A stretch of DNA of 64,000 bases from contig NC_052510.1 in NCBI RefSeq assembly GCF_014356525.2, positions 56,403,845 to 56,467,844 of the forward strand, in the 5' to 3' direction. Position numbers and translations under genes: made by a program. The stretch is from Nilaparvata lugens. Its lineage: Eukaryota; Arthropoda; Insecta; Hemiptera; Delphacidae. The first letter of the stretch is position 1, and the number at the start of each line of letters is the position of its first letter. Below the pieces are notes generated by a model. It was not told the DNA's origin and did no database searches. It saw nothing but the letters and a program-made list of their open reading frames with translations. Of this stretch, positions 33,067-45,454 are shown one piece after another.

Positions 33067-34936
33067 ATAAAGATGAGAGATGCATATTCCACCAGTGTGA
33101 AACTTAATCTGCGACGCTAGAACTATCATCAGAGTTGGGTTGGATTATCTTCTGCGTTCCCGTAATCTTCATTAGGCACATGAGGCCTCTTCACTCTAAT
33201 ATCTGATATCTACTTCCCAAGCAGGAGTAGAAAGGGTTGGAAATTGTATGTTATGATATACTTGGTTTGTGCTTGTTTCAGTTCCGAGAGACAAGTGTGG
33301 GATTAGCTTGAATGTATTTCCGAGAATAACCACACTGAGATGGATAAGGATGCTCCAGGCATGGGTTTTGAAAGCTGGAATCCCTCAGTGTTGAAATCTA
33401 CACTGGTAATCAACAATGTGATACATTAGACCTTTAAACCTACACTGCATAATTCTCTTTTGTACAAACTACATTATGAGCATTCAAAGGAAAATTTTAC
33501 CAGTGTAAAATCTCTCTCACTCTCTGTCTCTTGCTTTTTCAATTTTTTTTCATTTTGTTAAAGTCATTATGTTTTCTCAATCTTATATTCTTTGTTCTAC
33601 AGTGTTCTCCTTTCACTTAGAATTATTGTATTGGAGGATTAAGTGTAAGAGAGGGCCGACTTCGCCCTCACTTCACTCTCCTTGGTTTCTAATAAAGGCA
33701 GCTAAATAAATGAATCAATCAATCAATCAATCTCGCAACTCTCTCTTCCTAAGCAACTTCTAATGAGCATTATATTTTCCTATAACGGCTATCAGTTTCA
33801 TGACACGTTTGAAACTCCGATTCCAGATTCCATTATATTATTCGACTCAAGTTGACCAATAAATATTTGGAGAGAGAAAGATGGACAAGCTAATCAATGA
33901 ATACAATTAATAAAAAGTCTAGAGATCGTCACAGTCACACATTTTCTTATTATTCTATCACGGTTGCTATACAATTATCAATCTTTGGTGAACGTAAAGT
34001 AAGTAAACCTAATCTTTGGTAAACCTAAAGTAGAGAGCAGCAGAATTATAATATATTGATTTAATGACCCACATCCCAAAGTACAGTATTTATGTGACAT
34101 AAACGTCTCTAATGATGTTTTATCGAAACAAAATTTGAAATTTTCATTATTCTACAGGTAGTATTTGATATAGGAGAAGATTTATCATTCTCAATGACTC
34201 CAATAAGATAATGCCACATACGCTATGATTCAACTATAGGCTACATCCTAAAATTGTTTTGATTATATGTTATTCTACGTCTTCAAAATATAACTTTCAT
34301 CAAGTAAATAGATGTCATGGAAATATCAAGACAGTACAGCGTGAGGAATTGGTAAAGGTATGATTAGATATTTTAATTTATTGGATACATGAGTATGAAG
34401 GCATAGTACTTTAATATTGTGGGGATTTCCTGTCTGTACCTGATTGTGAAGATATGATACTGGTAGTGTATGTCCTATTCCTTCATATCATACCTATGTC
34501 TACTTGTCACAAAATATATATTCCTTCAAGAGCTCTAGGAACAACAGTCAGAAACCTACCACATCAATGAATCTCTCAAATAGGTCACCAGAGACTTATC
34601 TTGTCGTTTCGCCACAGAAGTTCTGTGTGTGCAATGTGCATTGACCTCAAATGACAATTTTTCCCTCCGGATGAAAGCGGGAAACAGCCAGCATGACAGC
34701 TGCATCGGAAAATGAGAAAAGCGGAGAAAAGTCAATAAGATCGAAGCCTACTCTGTCCGCCGCAAAAGTATAATTTTCCCATTCGGCGTGAAGCCGGCTC
34801 GCTTGAGTCGGCTATGCGACTGAGTTGTTCGATGGGAACACGGAACTGAGTTATTCGACGGGAACACGGAACTGAGTTGTTCGATGGGAACACGGAACTG
34901 AATTGTTCGCTGGGAACCACTACCTCCGTAAACAAA
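33067..34936. repeat. Left copy of ~1.86-kb direct duplication
   Basis: Begins ataaagatgagagatgcat and ends acctccgtaaacaaa. It matches 35198-37049 with few differences. It contains a retroposon 3' end (gagggccgacttcgccc ... taaataaatgaatcaatcaa) at 33650-33735 and a 26-bp minisatellite at 34828-34915. The ends lack TG...CA, so long terminal repeats are unlikely. Confidence 0.9.
34828..34915. repeat. 26-bp minisatellite, ~3.5 units
   Basis: Unit gagttgttcgatgggaacac then ggaact. Repeated identically in the second duplication copy at about 36941-37028. The 67-codon frames on the minus strand (34935-34732 and 37048-36845) are the same sequence in both copies and reflect the duplication. Confidence 0.8.
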
Positions 34937-35197
34937 CGATAGTCCGTTTGCCAGTAGGGAGAAATGTTACCATAGTTACAACTAACTATCTATCATCTCA
35001 GAATGATCTATTAAATCAGAATGATTTTCAGTGAATTCCGATCTGAGAAGAATTTTCATGGTTGGCAACAGGATATTCAGTGGGACTTTCAAAGCTACAC
35101 TAACAGCCTGAAATCCAGCTATACTAGATTCACTAGAACGGGTACTCTCAGTCCCAGTATACCTAACAAGATTATTTGAAGAGAAGAGAAGATTATG
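34937..35197. other. Unique spacer between the duplication copies
   Basis: About 260 bp absent from both copies. Nothing recognisable. Confidence 0.6.
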
Positions 35198-37049
35198 ATA
35201 AAGATGAGAGATGCATATTCCACCAGTGTGAAACTTAATCTGCGACGCTAGAACTATCATCAGAGTTGGGTTGGATTATCTTCTGCGTTCCCGTAATCTT
35301 CATTAGGCACATGAGGCCTCTTCACTCTAATATCTGATATCTACTTCCCAAGCAGGAGTAGAAAGGGTTGGAAATTGTATGTTATGATATACTTGGTTTG
35401 TGCTTGTTTCAGTTCCGAGAGACAAGTGTGGGATTAGCTTGAATGTATTTCCGAGAATAACCACACTGAGATGGATAAGGATGCTCCAGGCATGGGTTTT
35501 GAAAGCTGGAATCCCTCAGTGTTGAAATCTACACTGGTAATCAACAATGTGATACATTAGACCTTTAAACCTACACTGCATAATTCTCCTTTGTACAAAA
35601 CACATTATGAGCATTCAAAGAAAAATTTACCATATCTCTCTCACTCTCTGTCTCTTGATTTTTCTATTTTTTTCATTTTGTTAAAATCATTATGTTTTCT
35701 CAATCTTATATTCTTTGTTCCACAGTGATCTCCTTTCACTTAGAATTATTGTATTGGAGGATTAAGTGTAAGAGAGGGCCGACTTCGCCCTAACTTCACT
35801 CTCCTTGGTTTTTAATAAAGGCAGCTAAATAAATAAATCAATCAATCAATCTCGCAACTCTCTCTTCCTAAGCAACTTCAAATGAGCATTATTTTTTCCC
35901 TACAACGACTATCAGTTTCACGACACGTTTGAAACTCCGATTCCAGATTCCATTATATTATTCGACTCAAGTTGACCAATAAATATTCGGAGAGAGAAAG
36001 ATGGACAAGCTAATCAATGGATACAATTAATAAAAAGTCTAGAGACCGTTACAATCACACATTTTCTTATTACTATCACGGTTGCTATACAATTATCAAT
36101 CTTTGGTGAGCGTAAAGTAGGTAAACCTAATCTTTGGTAAACCTAAAGTAGAGAGCAGCAGAATTATAATATATTGATTTAATGACCCACATCCCAAAGT
36201 ACAGTATTTATATGACATAAACGTCTCTAATGATGTTTTATCGATAACAAAATTTGAAATTTTCATTATTCTACAGGTAGTATGTGATATAGGAGAAGAT
36301 TTATCATTCTCAATGACTCCAATAAGATAATGTCACATAAGCTATGATTCAACTGTAGATCCTAAAATTGTTTTGATTTATGTTATTTTACGTCTTGAAA
36401 ATATAACTTCCATCAAGTAAAAAGATGTCATGAAAATATCAAGACAGTACAGCGTGAGGAATTGGTAAAGGTATGATTAGATATTTTAATTTATTGGATA
36501 CATGAGTATGAAGGCATAGTACTTTAATATTGTGGGGATTTCCTGACTGTACCTGATTGTGAAGATATGGTACTGGTAGTGTATGTCATATTCCTTCATA
36601 TCATACCTATGTCTACTTGTCACAAAATATATATTCCTTCAAGAGCTCTAGGAACAACAGTCAGAAACCTACCACATCAATGAATCTCTCAAATAGGTCA
36701 CCAGAGACTTATCTTGTCGTTTCGCCACAGAAGTTCTGTGTGTGCAATGTGCATTGACCTCAAATGACAATTTTTCCCTCCGGATGAAAGCGGGAAACAG
36801 CCAGCATGACAGCTGCATCGGAAAATGAGAAAAGCGGAGAAAAGTCAATAAGATCGAAGCCTACTCTGTCCGCCGCAAAAGTATAATTTTCCCATTCGGC
36901 GTGAAGCCGGCTCGCTTGAGTCGGCTATGCGACTGAGTTGTTCGATGGGAACACGGAACTGAGTTATTCGACGGGAACACGGAACTGAGTTGTTCGATGG
37001 GAACACGGAACTGAATTGTTCGCTGGGAACCACTACCTCCGTAAACAAA
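35198..37049. repeat. Right copy of ~1.86-kb direct duplication
   Basis: Matches 33067-34936. Internal differences are small: for example a shorter stretch near 35640 and loss of a few bases near 36360. Its right end continues into the left arm of a foldback at 37026-37088, which the left copy lacks. Confidence 0.9.
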
Positions 37050-37088
37050 GCCGTAACACATTCGTGTTACGTCAGCACAGGTAGGGCT
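37026..37088. repeat. Left arm of inverted repeat around family B copy 3
   Basis: ccactacctccgtaaacaaa ... cagcacaggtagggct is the reverse complement, with a few mismatches, of 37725-37787 (agccctacctgtgctgacgt ...). The pair encloses a family B element. Confidence 0.75.
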
Positions 37089-37130
37089 CCCATACCTATA
37101 AAAACACTCGCTGATGTAGATCAACGCATT

Positions 37131-37713
37131 TTTAAGTTCCTTGCCCTATTACCATAGGTATATGCAATTCAAGATAGCGGCTAAAATGACGAAAATGTCG
37201 TCAAAAACAGGGTTTTTCGCGATTTTCTCGAAAACGGCTTCAACGATTCCAATGAAATTTATACTAAAAAAGTCATTGATGAGTTCTATCAACTGCCACA
37301 AGTCCCAAAGCTGTAAAAATTCCAGGAGCTCCGCCCCATCTATGCAAAGTTTGATTTTAGATTCCCAATTATCAGGCCTCAGATACAATTTGAACAAAAA
37401 AATTCAAGTGGAAAAGATTGAGCATGAAAATCTCTACAATTAATGTCCAGTAACATTTCCACCTAAAATTGAAAATATAAGCTTGAAATTCGAAAAAATG
37501 AGATTATTCAATTGCAAACTGTTGATTCTATTAAGTCATTCACTATGAAGAGATAGCAGACCTCGTGTGTTTCTAGCGTTATTGTCTTGTCACCAGCTGG
37601 CTCAAATCTTTGAATAGTAGACTTGAGATGCGCGTGTACACTAGCGCAATTTTCACTAGATCAATTTTCATAACGGCAAGGAAAGTTGTGTGAGTGCGCT
37701 ACACCAGATTTTT
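37131..37713 (+). mobile_element. Family B repeat, copy 3 (internally deleted), inside a foldback
   Basis: tttttaagttccttgcccta at the left and ggcaaggaaagttgtgtgag ... acaccagattttt at the right mark the family ends. About 230 bp after the opening hairpin are missing relative to copy 4. The frames of 100 and 82 codons across it (for example LRPDNWESKIKLCIDGAELLE) come from the repeat body, and a similar reading occurs in copy 4. Confidence 0.7.
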
Positions 37714-37724
37714 GTTGGTGTAGA

Positions 37725-37787
37725 AGCCCTACCTGTGCTGACGTCACACGAATGCGCTACGGCTTTGTTTACGGTGGTAGTGTGGGA
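37725..37787. repeat. Right arm of inverted repeat around family B copy 3
   Basis: Complements 37026-37088; see that entry. It includes gctgacgtcacacg, a CRE-like palindrome. Confidence 0.75.
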
Positions 37788-37984
37788 GCACGGAGCTGAG
37801 TTGCTCGCTGGGAACACGGAACGAGTACACTGGTGCAAAACATTTTCACTAGGACACTGATCTCACTATCCATCATGTTTTAAATTTGAGAAAAATTTGA
37901 ATTAATCTGACTTTAGTATGTGAACCAATGAGCCTCACTAGTCAAAATCGAAATTAGATGAGAGTCTTCAACATGAATGATTAT

Positions 37985-38220
37985 CTATAGTGAGGTCCAC
38001 GTTATAATGGCAGTGGATGAAGATAAAAGAATAGCGATGCCGATGCTCTGTATTAATTAATTATATTTCTACACTATTATTATAATATTATAATATTAAC
38101 ATATTGGAATCGTTGTGAACCTAGAAAAGGATATTACCACCGACTTTGTCAAATGATAGACAAGGATAGCAAAACCAAAGTTGATCGAATACTGTCATTA
38201 TAACGTGGACGTCACTATAG
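37985..38220. mobile_element. TIR MITE, copy 2 (CTATAGTGAGG family)
   Basis: The termini ctatagtgaggtccacgtta and its complement (gtggacgtcactatag) match the element at 6106-6471. The interior is shorter. Confidence 0.75.
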
Positions 38221-39088
38221 AATTATTTATTTATTAACATGGCTGGAAGAGAGATCCTTTTGGATGTTCTGCCTCGCCATATTCCACAATGTCATTTCCT
38301 ATTAACACTAAAGTTTTCAGTTTATATATTGGGTTCTTCATATCTTCTCACTAAAAGTTTTCACTTCCACTACCTGAGTTCCTATTTAATAGAGTTTAAA
38401 GTAAGGAAACTTACTTTTAAACACAATTCGCATTTAAAAAACAAAAAAATATAAAATTTTGATGATAATATTGAAGCTGAAAATTCCACATTACAATTTT
38501 TTCCATTTTGTCTTTAAAGAATACAAATAAATTAGATAATTACAAAGTTTCTAGATTAGTATATGATATTATAATGATGTTTAGGCAGCAAATATTATGT
38601 TTCTTGTGATAGCATTGATCTATAAAACATGTCACGATGTATTCAGAATGAACACTGAACTATAACAGCTACACTGTCGAAACAAGAACCTGGACACGTC
38701 ATTCGATATTCGGATAAACTTCTGCTCTTTGACCATCTACAATCATTACAGGAGTGGTCAGTTTAGTTAAATAATGTTATGGGACTTCAATTGATAATAA
38801 TTAAATACTGTATTTTGAGAGAAAATAGAAGACAGTAACACACTAATTAAATGAGTAGGTTCTTATTACTGACATTATCAGCTTATCTGCTAGTAGTTCC
38901 TGACTTTAATGAAATTGCACATTTTTTCTAGACAATTTACATTCTTTTTGATATTCGAGTCTGCTTTGACGTCGAAGACATGCTTCAAAATTGGATTGAT
39001 CAGAAGTGATGTTAGCCAAAGGGTCTCTATTCGGACTTGAAATAAATTCACCAATTTTTGTCATGTATTAGAGCTTGATGCACATTGA
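38221..39088. other. AT-rich sequence, no supported feature
   Basis: A 71-codon frame at 38239-38454 has no recognisable motif. No repeats were noticed. Confidence 0.35.
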
Positions 39089-39498
39089 TTGACCGAGCGA
39101 AGTGAGGTCTAAGATTCAAGTCGACGGTTTGGCATTTTACTTAATGTTTGAATGTTTAAATGTTTATATGTTGCGCATTTACGGCGAAACGCGGTAATAG
39201 ATTTTCATGAATTTTGACAGGTATGTTCCTTTTTTAATTGCGCGTCGACGTATATACAAGGTTTTTGAGAATTTTGCATTTCAAGGATGATATAAAAGGA
39301 AAAAGGAGCCTCCTTCATACGCCAATATTGGAGTAAAAATCAGACTATAGAATTATTCATCATAAATCAGCTGACAAGTGATTACACAGATGTGTGGAGA
39401 AGCCAGTCTATTGCTGTATTTCCATAAGGTCTATAGTTTCAATCAGGTACTTGTGGATGAGAATACTGCGTGAGGTCTACTGTTCACAGAACTACTGG
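39089..39498 (+). mobile_element. Family A element, copy 2
   Basis: ttgaccgagcgaagtgaggt to ctgttcacagaactactgg. The most compact, uninterrupted copy (about 410 bp). It matches copies 1 and 3 over its length, with CTGG instead of CTAG at the end. Confidence 0.75.
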
Positions 39499-39506
39499 TA
39501 TGTGTA

Positions 39507-39862
39507 AGGCTAGATACAAACTCATTGATTTTTAGAGACGTACAATTTTTTGCCATCCTTATAAATTCTATTAAATTGAACAGATGATGTTTGTCAAGTT
39601 CTGTTTGATCTGATAGAGTTCATGAGAACTGCAAAATATCGTACAAACAAAATATGTGTGTGTAAATGGCTTGAAGCTAGTTACATAGTCACACACTCAT
39701 CTATTTCTGGGCGTACGATTTCTTGCCGTCCTTATAAATTATATTTATTGATTAAACAGATGATGTCAAACAGGTCATGTTTGTCAAGTTCCGTTCAATC
39801 TGATAGAATTCATAAGGACGGTAAAATATCGAATGTTCAAAAATCGAAGAGTGTGTAACTGG
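39507..39862. mobile_element. Two adjacent family E foldback units
   Basis: 39507-39650 and 39676-39862 each contain ccttataaatt ... attcataagga-type inverted arms around a short centre. The second pairs agttacatagtcacacactc with gagtgtgtaact. The same core (tctattagattgaacgg) occurs at 27740-27780. Confidence 0.5.
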
Positions 39863-39917
39863 AGTCCCACAAGGGCAGTAGTAAAAGTTTCCAATTATTT
39901 AAAGCCAAACCAGAGAT

Positions 39918-40115
<198 letters not shown>

Positions 40116-40434
40116 GAATGACTCAGAACTCTATTCCGTAGCCACAAAACGGCATAATATTTCATTTTCAACACGCGTTACAATAAATGTAACAATTCCT
40201 GCTCTCAAAACGATCATGAATGTACAGATCACAGAAAATACATTGGAAGCTACATGTATACTACATGGAGTTGTTGACTTAAACAAGTGCCAAATTGCTA
40301 CCTGATGCACTTGAGTGCACAGCAAAGAGTCGAAAAGTGCCATAGATGAACAGAGAGAGATGGAGGTGCGCCTCGCACAACACAAAGTGAGGCAGGCACA
40401 GAGACCATAATAAATGGCGGGTCCTCATCTGGCA

Positions 40435-41575
40435 ATCGTCCAGTGAGGGTAAGATTGAGAGGAGAAGGAAGAGGATGATGTGGTGGGGATGAGGAGGAGG
40501 AGGAGGAGGAGGAGGAGGAGGAGAAATGTGATGAAGAGAAAGAGGACGAAGAGGACGAAAAGGAGATGAGAAGGAGAAAAATGAAGAGGAGGAGATGGAG
40601 GAAGAGGAGGAAGAGATGGAGGAAGAGGAGTAGTAGAAGAAGGTGGGGGAGGAGACAAGGGATGAACAAGAGGACAGAGGAGACGAAAAGGAGATGGAGA
40701 AGAAGAAAAACTATGAGGAGAAGGTTGTGGTGAAGGTAGTGAAGGAGGATGTAGAGAAGGTTGAGCAGAAGCAGGACAAGAAGAAGAAGAGGAGTAAGAA
40801 GAAAGAGATTAAGGAGGAGAAGAATGAAGAGAAAGATATGAAGGAAGAGGAGGAGGAGAAGGAGGAGAAAGAGGTAAAGGAGGTGAAGGAGGAGAAAGAG
40901 GAGAAAGAGGAGAAGGAAAAGAGTGAGGGAGAAGAAATGAAAGAGGAGAAAGAGAATGAGAAAATTGAGGGGGGAGAAATGAAGGAGGAGGAGGAAGAGA
41001 AAGATATGGATGAAGAGAAGGAGGAGAAGCAGGAGAGGAATGAGGAGGAGAAGTAGTTGAAGGAGGTGGGGGATGAGAATTGCGATGAAGAGAAGGGTGA
41101 CGAGGGGGACTTGGAGGAGATGGCGAAGGAGGAAAATGGGAGGGATGATGAGGAGGTGATGAAAGAGGAGTAGGAAGAGAAGTAAGAGGAGGAAAAGTGA
41201 GAGATGAAGGTGTAGGAGGAGGGCAATGGAAATGAAGAGGCTAATGAGGAAGAGGAGCAGGAGGAAGTGGAAAAGGAAGTAGAGGAAGATGAGTAGAAGG
41301 ATGAGAAGGAGAAGAAGGACGAGGAGGAGAAGGATTGGATAAAGGAAAGTGAAGGTGGAGGAGAGGAGTGATGAGGGGGTGAAGGAGCAATAAGAGAAGG
41401 AGGAGAAGTGGCTTGAGAAAAAGGAGTAGGTGGATGAGAAGCAGGAAAAGAAGGAATGTAGAAAAATAGAAGGTGAGAAAGGAATAGATGGAGGAGCTGT
41501 AGTGGATAGGGAATGAGGAGGAGGATGAGGATGAGGAGGAGGAGGAGGAAGGGAAAAGGAGAAAGAAAAGGATTG
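40435..41575. repeat. 1.1-kb polypurine (G/A) tract
   Basis: The plus strand is almost all purine: gga, gaa, gag and aga in irregular order. The frames of 137, 300, 122, 123 and 77 codons across it are Glu/Lys-rich on plus and Ser/Phe/Leu/Pro-rich on minus, with no domain. None is treated as a gene. Confidence 0.9.
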
Positions 41576-42273
41576 AAGCAGCCAACTGAAATATCGCTAC
41601 ACGATTCACACAAGTGTAAAGCTACTAAGTAACTTATGTCGGTTCGCCAGTATCCGAGTTCCTGTCATGACTAATTTATAGTTTTATATTTCAATACTGT
41701 AACAAAAGAAGAATGGACTAGTGTCGTGCAATATGGCTCGAGGGGGAAATTCGTCGTAGTCGATTTGGCCACCGAATAACTTGAACGATAACTACCGCAG
41801 TTTGTTGTCCCAGCTTGTAGGTAGAGGTGTTTTATGTGCTTCGAGAATCCGAATATGAATGGAAACTCGAGCGATATTGCCGATTCTCAATGTTTTCCGA
41901 GAATTATTCGGTTAATTTGCAATACGTGAAAAAATGTTTCTGCAATTTCAGGTAGACTGTTTTGTTGGAGTATGAGATATGGTTTTTGTTTGAGTGCACA
42001 GGTGAATATCGTGAATTATTGGTCCGGAAAGCGTACGCTGATTTTTTTCTCGTGAAAGAGTAACTCATTGAAGCTTATTGATTATTTCCTCATGAGATAT
42101 CATGAATGATGATTACAGTATTAGTATCTATATGAGGATGAACAGGGAAATATTGTATTGTATAAAAAAATGTGCGAAAATAATTTGTATACCAACTCTC
42201 AGGGGCTGGTATCAAATAGAATGATTGAGCAGTTATTTAGAAAAATTTCAGCGAATTCATCAACCTGTCATAT
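41576..42273. other. Single-copy sequence, no supported feature
   Basis: GC-balanced around 41640-41900 (ttcgccagtatccgagttcc, cgtagtcgatttggccaccg), without repeats or protein-like frames. Confidence 0.3.
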
Positions 42274-43521
42274 TTGACCGAGCGAAGTGAGGTCTAAGAT
42301 TCAAGTCGACGGTTTGGCATTTCTCTTAATTTTTACTTTTCTTGCCCTATTACCATAGGTAAGGAAAGTATTGCTTTCCGAGAAAAATTAAGGTACCCCA
42401 ATTTCTAAATTTCTATACGTTTCAAGGTCCCCTCAGTCCAAAAAAGGGATTTTTGAGTATTGGTCTGTATGTGTGTGTGTGTATGAGTGTATGTGCGTCT
42501 GTGTACACGATATCTCATCTCCTAGTTAACGGAATGACTTGAAATTTGAAACGTAAGGTCCTTGCACTATAAGGATCCGACACGAACAATTTTGATCGAA
42601 TGCAATCCAAGATGGCGGCTAAAATGGCGAAAATGTTGTCAAAAACAGGGTTTTTTGTGATTTTCTCGAAATCGGCTCCAACGATTTTGATCAAATTCAT
42701 ACCTAAAATAGTCATCAATAAGCACTATCAACTGCCACATGTCCCATACCTGTAAAAATTTCAGGAGCTCCGCCTCATCAATGCAAAGTTCGATTTTAGA
42801 TTCCCAATTATCAGGCTTCAGATACAATTTAAACAAAAAAAATCAAGTGGAGTAGATTGAGCATGAAAATCTCTACAATTAATGTTCAGTAACATTTTCA
42901 CCTAAAATTGAAAATAAGCTTCAAATTCGAGAAAATATGAGTATTCAATTGCAAATTTTCGTTGATTCTATTGAATCATTCACTATGAAGAGATAGCAGA
43001 CCTCATGTGTCTCTTCAGCGTTATTGCCATGTCACAAGCTGACTAAAATCTTTGAATAGTAGCTTTGAGATGCGCGGGAACACTAGCGTCAGGTGATCAA
43101 TTTTCATAACGGCAAGGAAAGTTGTGTGAGTGCGCCACACCAGATTTTTAAATGTTTGAATGTTTAAATGCTTAATTGTTAAATGTTTATATGTTGCGCA
43201 TTTACGGCGAAACGCGGTTTTAGATTCTCATGAAATTTGACAGGTATGTTCCTTTTTTAATTGCGCGTCGACGTATATACAAGTTTTTTGGAAATTTTGC
43301 ATTTCAAGGATAATATAAAAGGAAAAAGGAGCCTCCTTCATACGCCAATATTACAGTGAAAATCAGACTATAGAATTATTCATCATAAATCACCTGACAA
43401 GTGATTACACAGATGTGTGGAGAAGCCAGTCTATTGCTGTATTTCCATAAGGTCTTTAGTCTCAATCAGGTACTTGTGGATGAGAATACTGCGTGAGGTC
43501 TACTGCTCACAGAACTACTAG
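42274..43521 (+). mobile_element. Family A element, copy 3, split by family B
   Basis: The left part 42274-42332 (ttgaccgagcgaagtgaggt ... ctcttaat) and right part 43150-43521 (aaatgtttgaatg ... agaactactag) together make one family A copy. The interruption is family B copy 4. It shows that B moved after A arrived. Confidence 0.8.
42333..43149 (+). mobile_element. Family B repeat, copy 4 (full length, nested)
   Basis: Starts ttacttttcttgccctatta and ends ggcaaggaaagttgtgtgag then tgcgccacaccagattttt. About 817 bp, the best full-length example. The 5' end forms a hairpin (cttgccctatt...aggtaagg). It carries the module tctcgaaatcggctccaacg. No enzyme is encoded. Confidence 0.75.
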
Positions 43522-44697
43522 TCTAGCTGGGATGTTTGATGTTTAGTATTATCACGATGTTAAATTAGTGTAAAACTGGATTTATCTAAATTTGTGAGAG
43601 GAATAGCACAAGGTTACCTCATTTTTCCTCTCCCTATCATTTGATGATGTACTTATTGTATGAGTCAATGAAGAATGAATAAAGTGTCTATCTATGATTA
43701 CCATGTAAACTTATCCATATTAATTTCTCTGTTAAATGCTCTGATTGGTGAATATTAGACAGAGTAGCAGAATGAAAAATAGCAGTTTTATACTTTCAAT
43801 ATCACAGAAATGCAAAAATAGTCACATTGAAATTAGTTCTCCATTTATGTCACAAAAATTTCCACCAAACAAATATAATAAGAAGCAACCTACCACTAAA
43901 GTTAGTGGACAGAAGCTTGTGAATTTCGGGGATAAGATATTTTGATTCTCGTAGAACATGTGCTCGATACCAGCATGTGTTCAGTGCATTTATCGGATTT
44001 ATCGGGATCGGTTTATTGGTTTATTGCAATGCATTGGCTTATCAAGATTGTTTTATGGGTTAATCTGAAATTATAAATAGTATAACGATGTCTAATAACG
44101 CTTTTCCAGCTTATCAACTTTTTCATGTCACGTTTTTAGATTCTTGAAAAACTTTCAACTTCATTTTATTCATACAAGTTGAATGAACTCAAAATATTTA
44201 ACAACATCATTGGAATCGGTGATTCATTCGCTATAAGTACGGAGAATTTTAAATTTCAAGGTCAATCTTGAGGGGATTAAAGACGATGTATTTGAAGATA
44301 CAGTGAATAAACTGTATGCTCAGTGTGGTTACTCTAGCACTTTTTCACTACACGTGAAGTCACGCTGGCGTTCCCCCCACCACTTTGAATCTTACACCTG
44401 TGAGTGATCAACCTCCTGTCTACTAACGTTTATCTATCCCTACAGTTACATTCTGTAGCTCGTCTGTATCTCCACTCTCATTCAATAATTAACAATTATT
44501 GAATTCAACACGAAAATTCCCTATCACTGAATAAAGAATTTTTTAAACACAGTCGAAACTCAAAAAAATTGCAAGTCATGAGTTCTATCTCCGACTGTCG
44601 GTTGAATTGAAAAATTGAAAATAACTCATAGATGTTAGTGAAATTTTGGAAATGAAGCAGTTATTAGCAACCTCTCACCTATCCAAACAACAAACCT
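43522..44697. other. AT-rich sequence, no supported gene
   Basis: A 66-codon frame at 43745-43945 is unremarkable. 43600-43695 ends gaatgaataaagtgtctatc and may be a LINE 3' tail. Confidence 0.35.
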
Positions 44698-45001
44698 TTT
44701 GGTAGAGAGTTAGTGGGGAGGATATTTTTAATATTCTTTCCGAAGAATGGACATTGATATGTCCAAAGCTCCGCCAATTTATGTAGATGCATAACAATTT
44801 AATTATTATCTATAGTTATTATATTACAAATTGCTTTTTCATATCATATACAGTTCAATAATTATTTTCTTAGTCTATATTATGTAAATTCATCTATAAT
44901 TTTGCTGTATTGTAAGCTATTGTATATAAGTGTATAAGCCAGTATATATTGTAATCTACATAAATAAAGTACTCAATCAATCAATCAATCAATCAATCAA
45001 T
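44698..45001 (+). mobile_element. Retroposon 3' end with (CAAT)n tail, copy 2
   Basis: Nearly identical to 9555-9840. The CAAT tail is longer here (six or more units). Confidence 0.75.
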
Positions 45002-45454
45002 CCACTTACCTCTGTATGATTGTCAAGGGATTAAAATAGAAACTCGTGATTAGTCCCAACACAATATCATGCAGAATTGTACTAAATTTTACGTGATGTT
45101 GTTGACTACAACGAAACATTTCCGATAGCATACATAAACTAATTCACATGTTTGCACTTACCACTTCATTACACATTCATGATCCAATAAAACGTGCTCA
45201 CACCACACAATACACACAGACACCTAAACAATATTAGATTATAGCAGTACGACAGTACTGTATAGAGTAGTTTTCAGTGAGAAGAGCCCCAGGGAATATC
45301 AATTAATATTGTACTAAATGCAGCAACGAAATCCACTTCACTCTATTCAACCTGTTTCAAATGAATCCGTTTTTCGTTCCTTCTCAACCCCTACTGCATC
45401 CATAATCAGAGTGCATTGTTCTATGAAAGACGTATATTGTTTTCTGTTTTACTG
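45002..45454. other. AT-rich sequence, no supported feature
   Basis: No frame or repeat match. It leads into the tandem array. Confidence 0.35.

Noticed and set aside
34732..34935. 67-codon frame found identically at 36845-37048
   Set aside because: Identity is due to the recent segmental duplication and much of the frame is minisatellite.
33067..37049. LTR retrotransposon with 1.86-kb terminal repeats
   Set aside because: The 260-bp interior has no coding sequence, primer-binding site or polypurine tract, and the ends are not TG...CA.
40711..41613. 300-codon Ser/Phe-rich frame on the minus strand and the Glu/Lys-rich frames opposite
   Set aside because: They lie wholly within the polypurine tract, where stop codons are rare by composition. 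No domain or complex segment.
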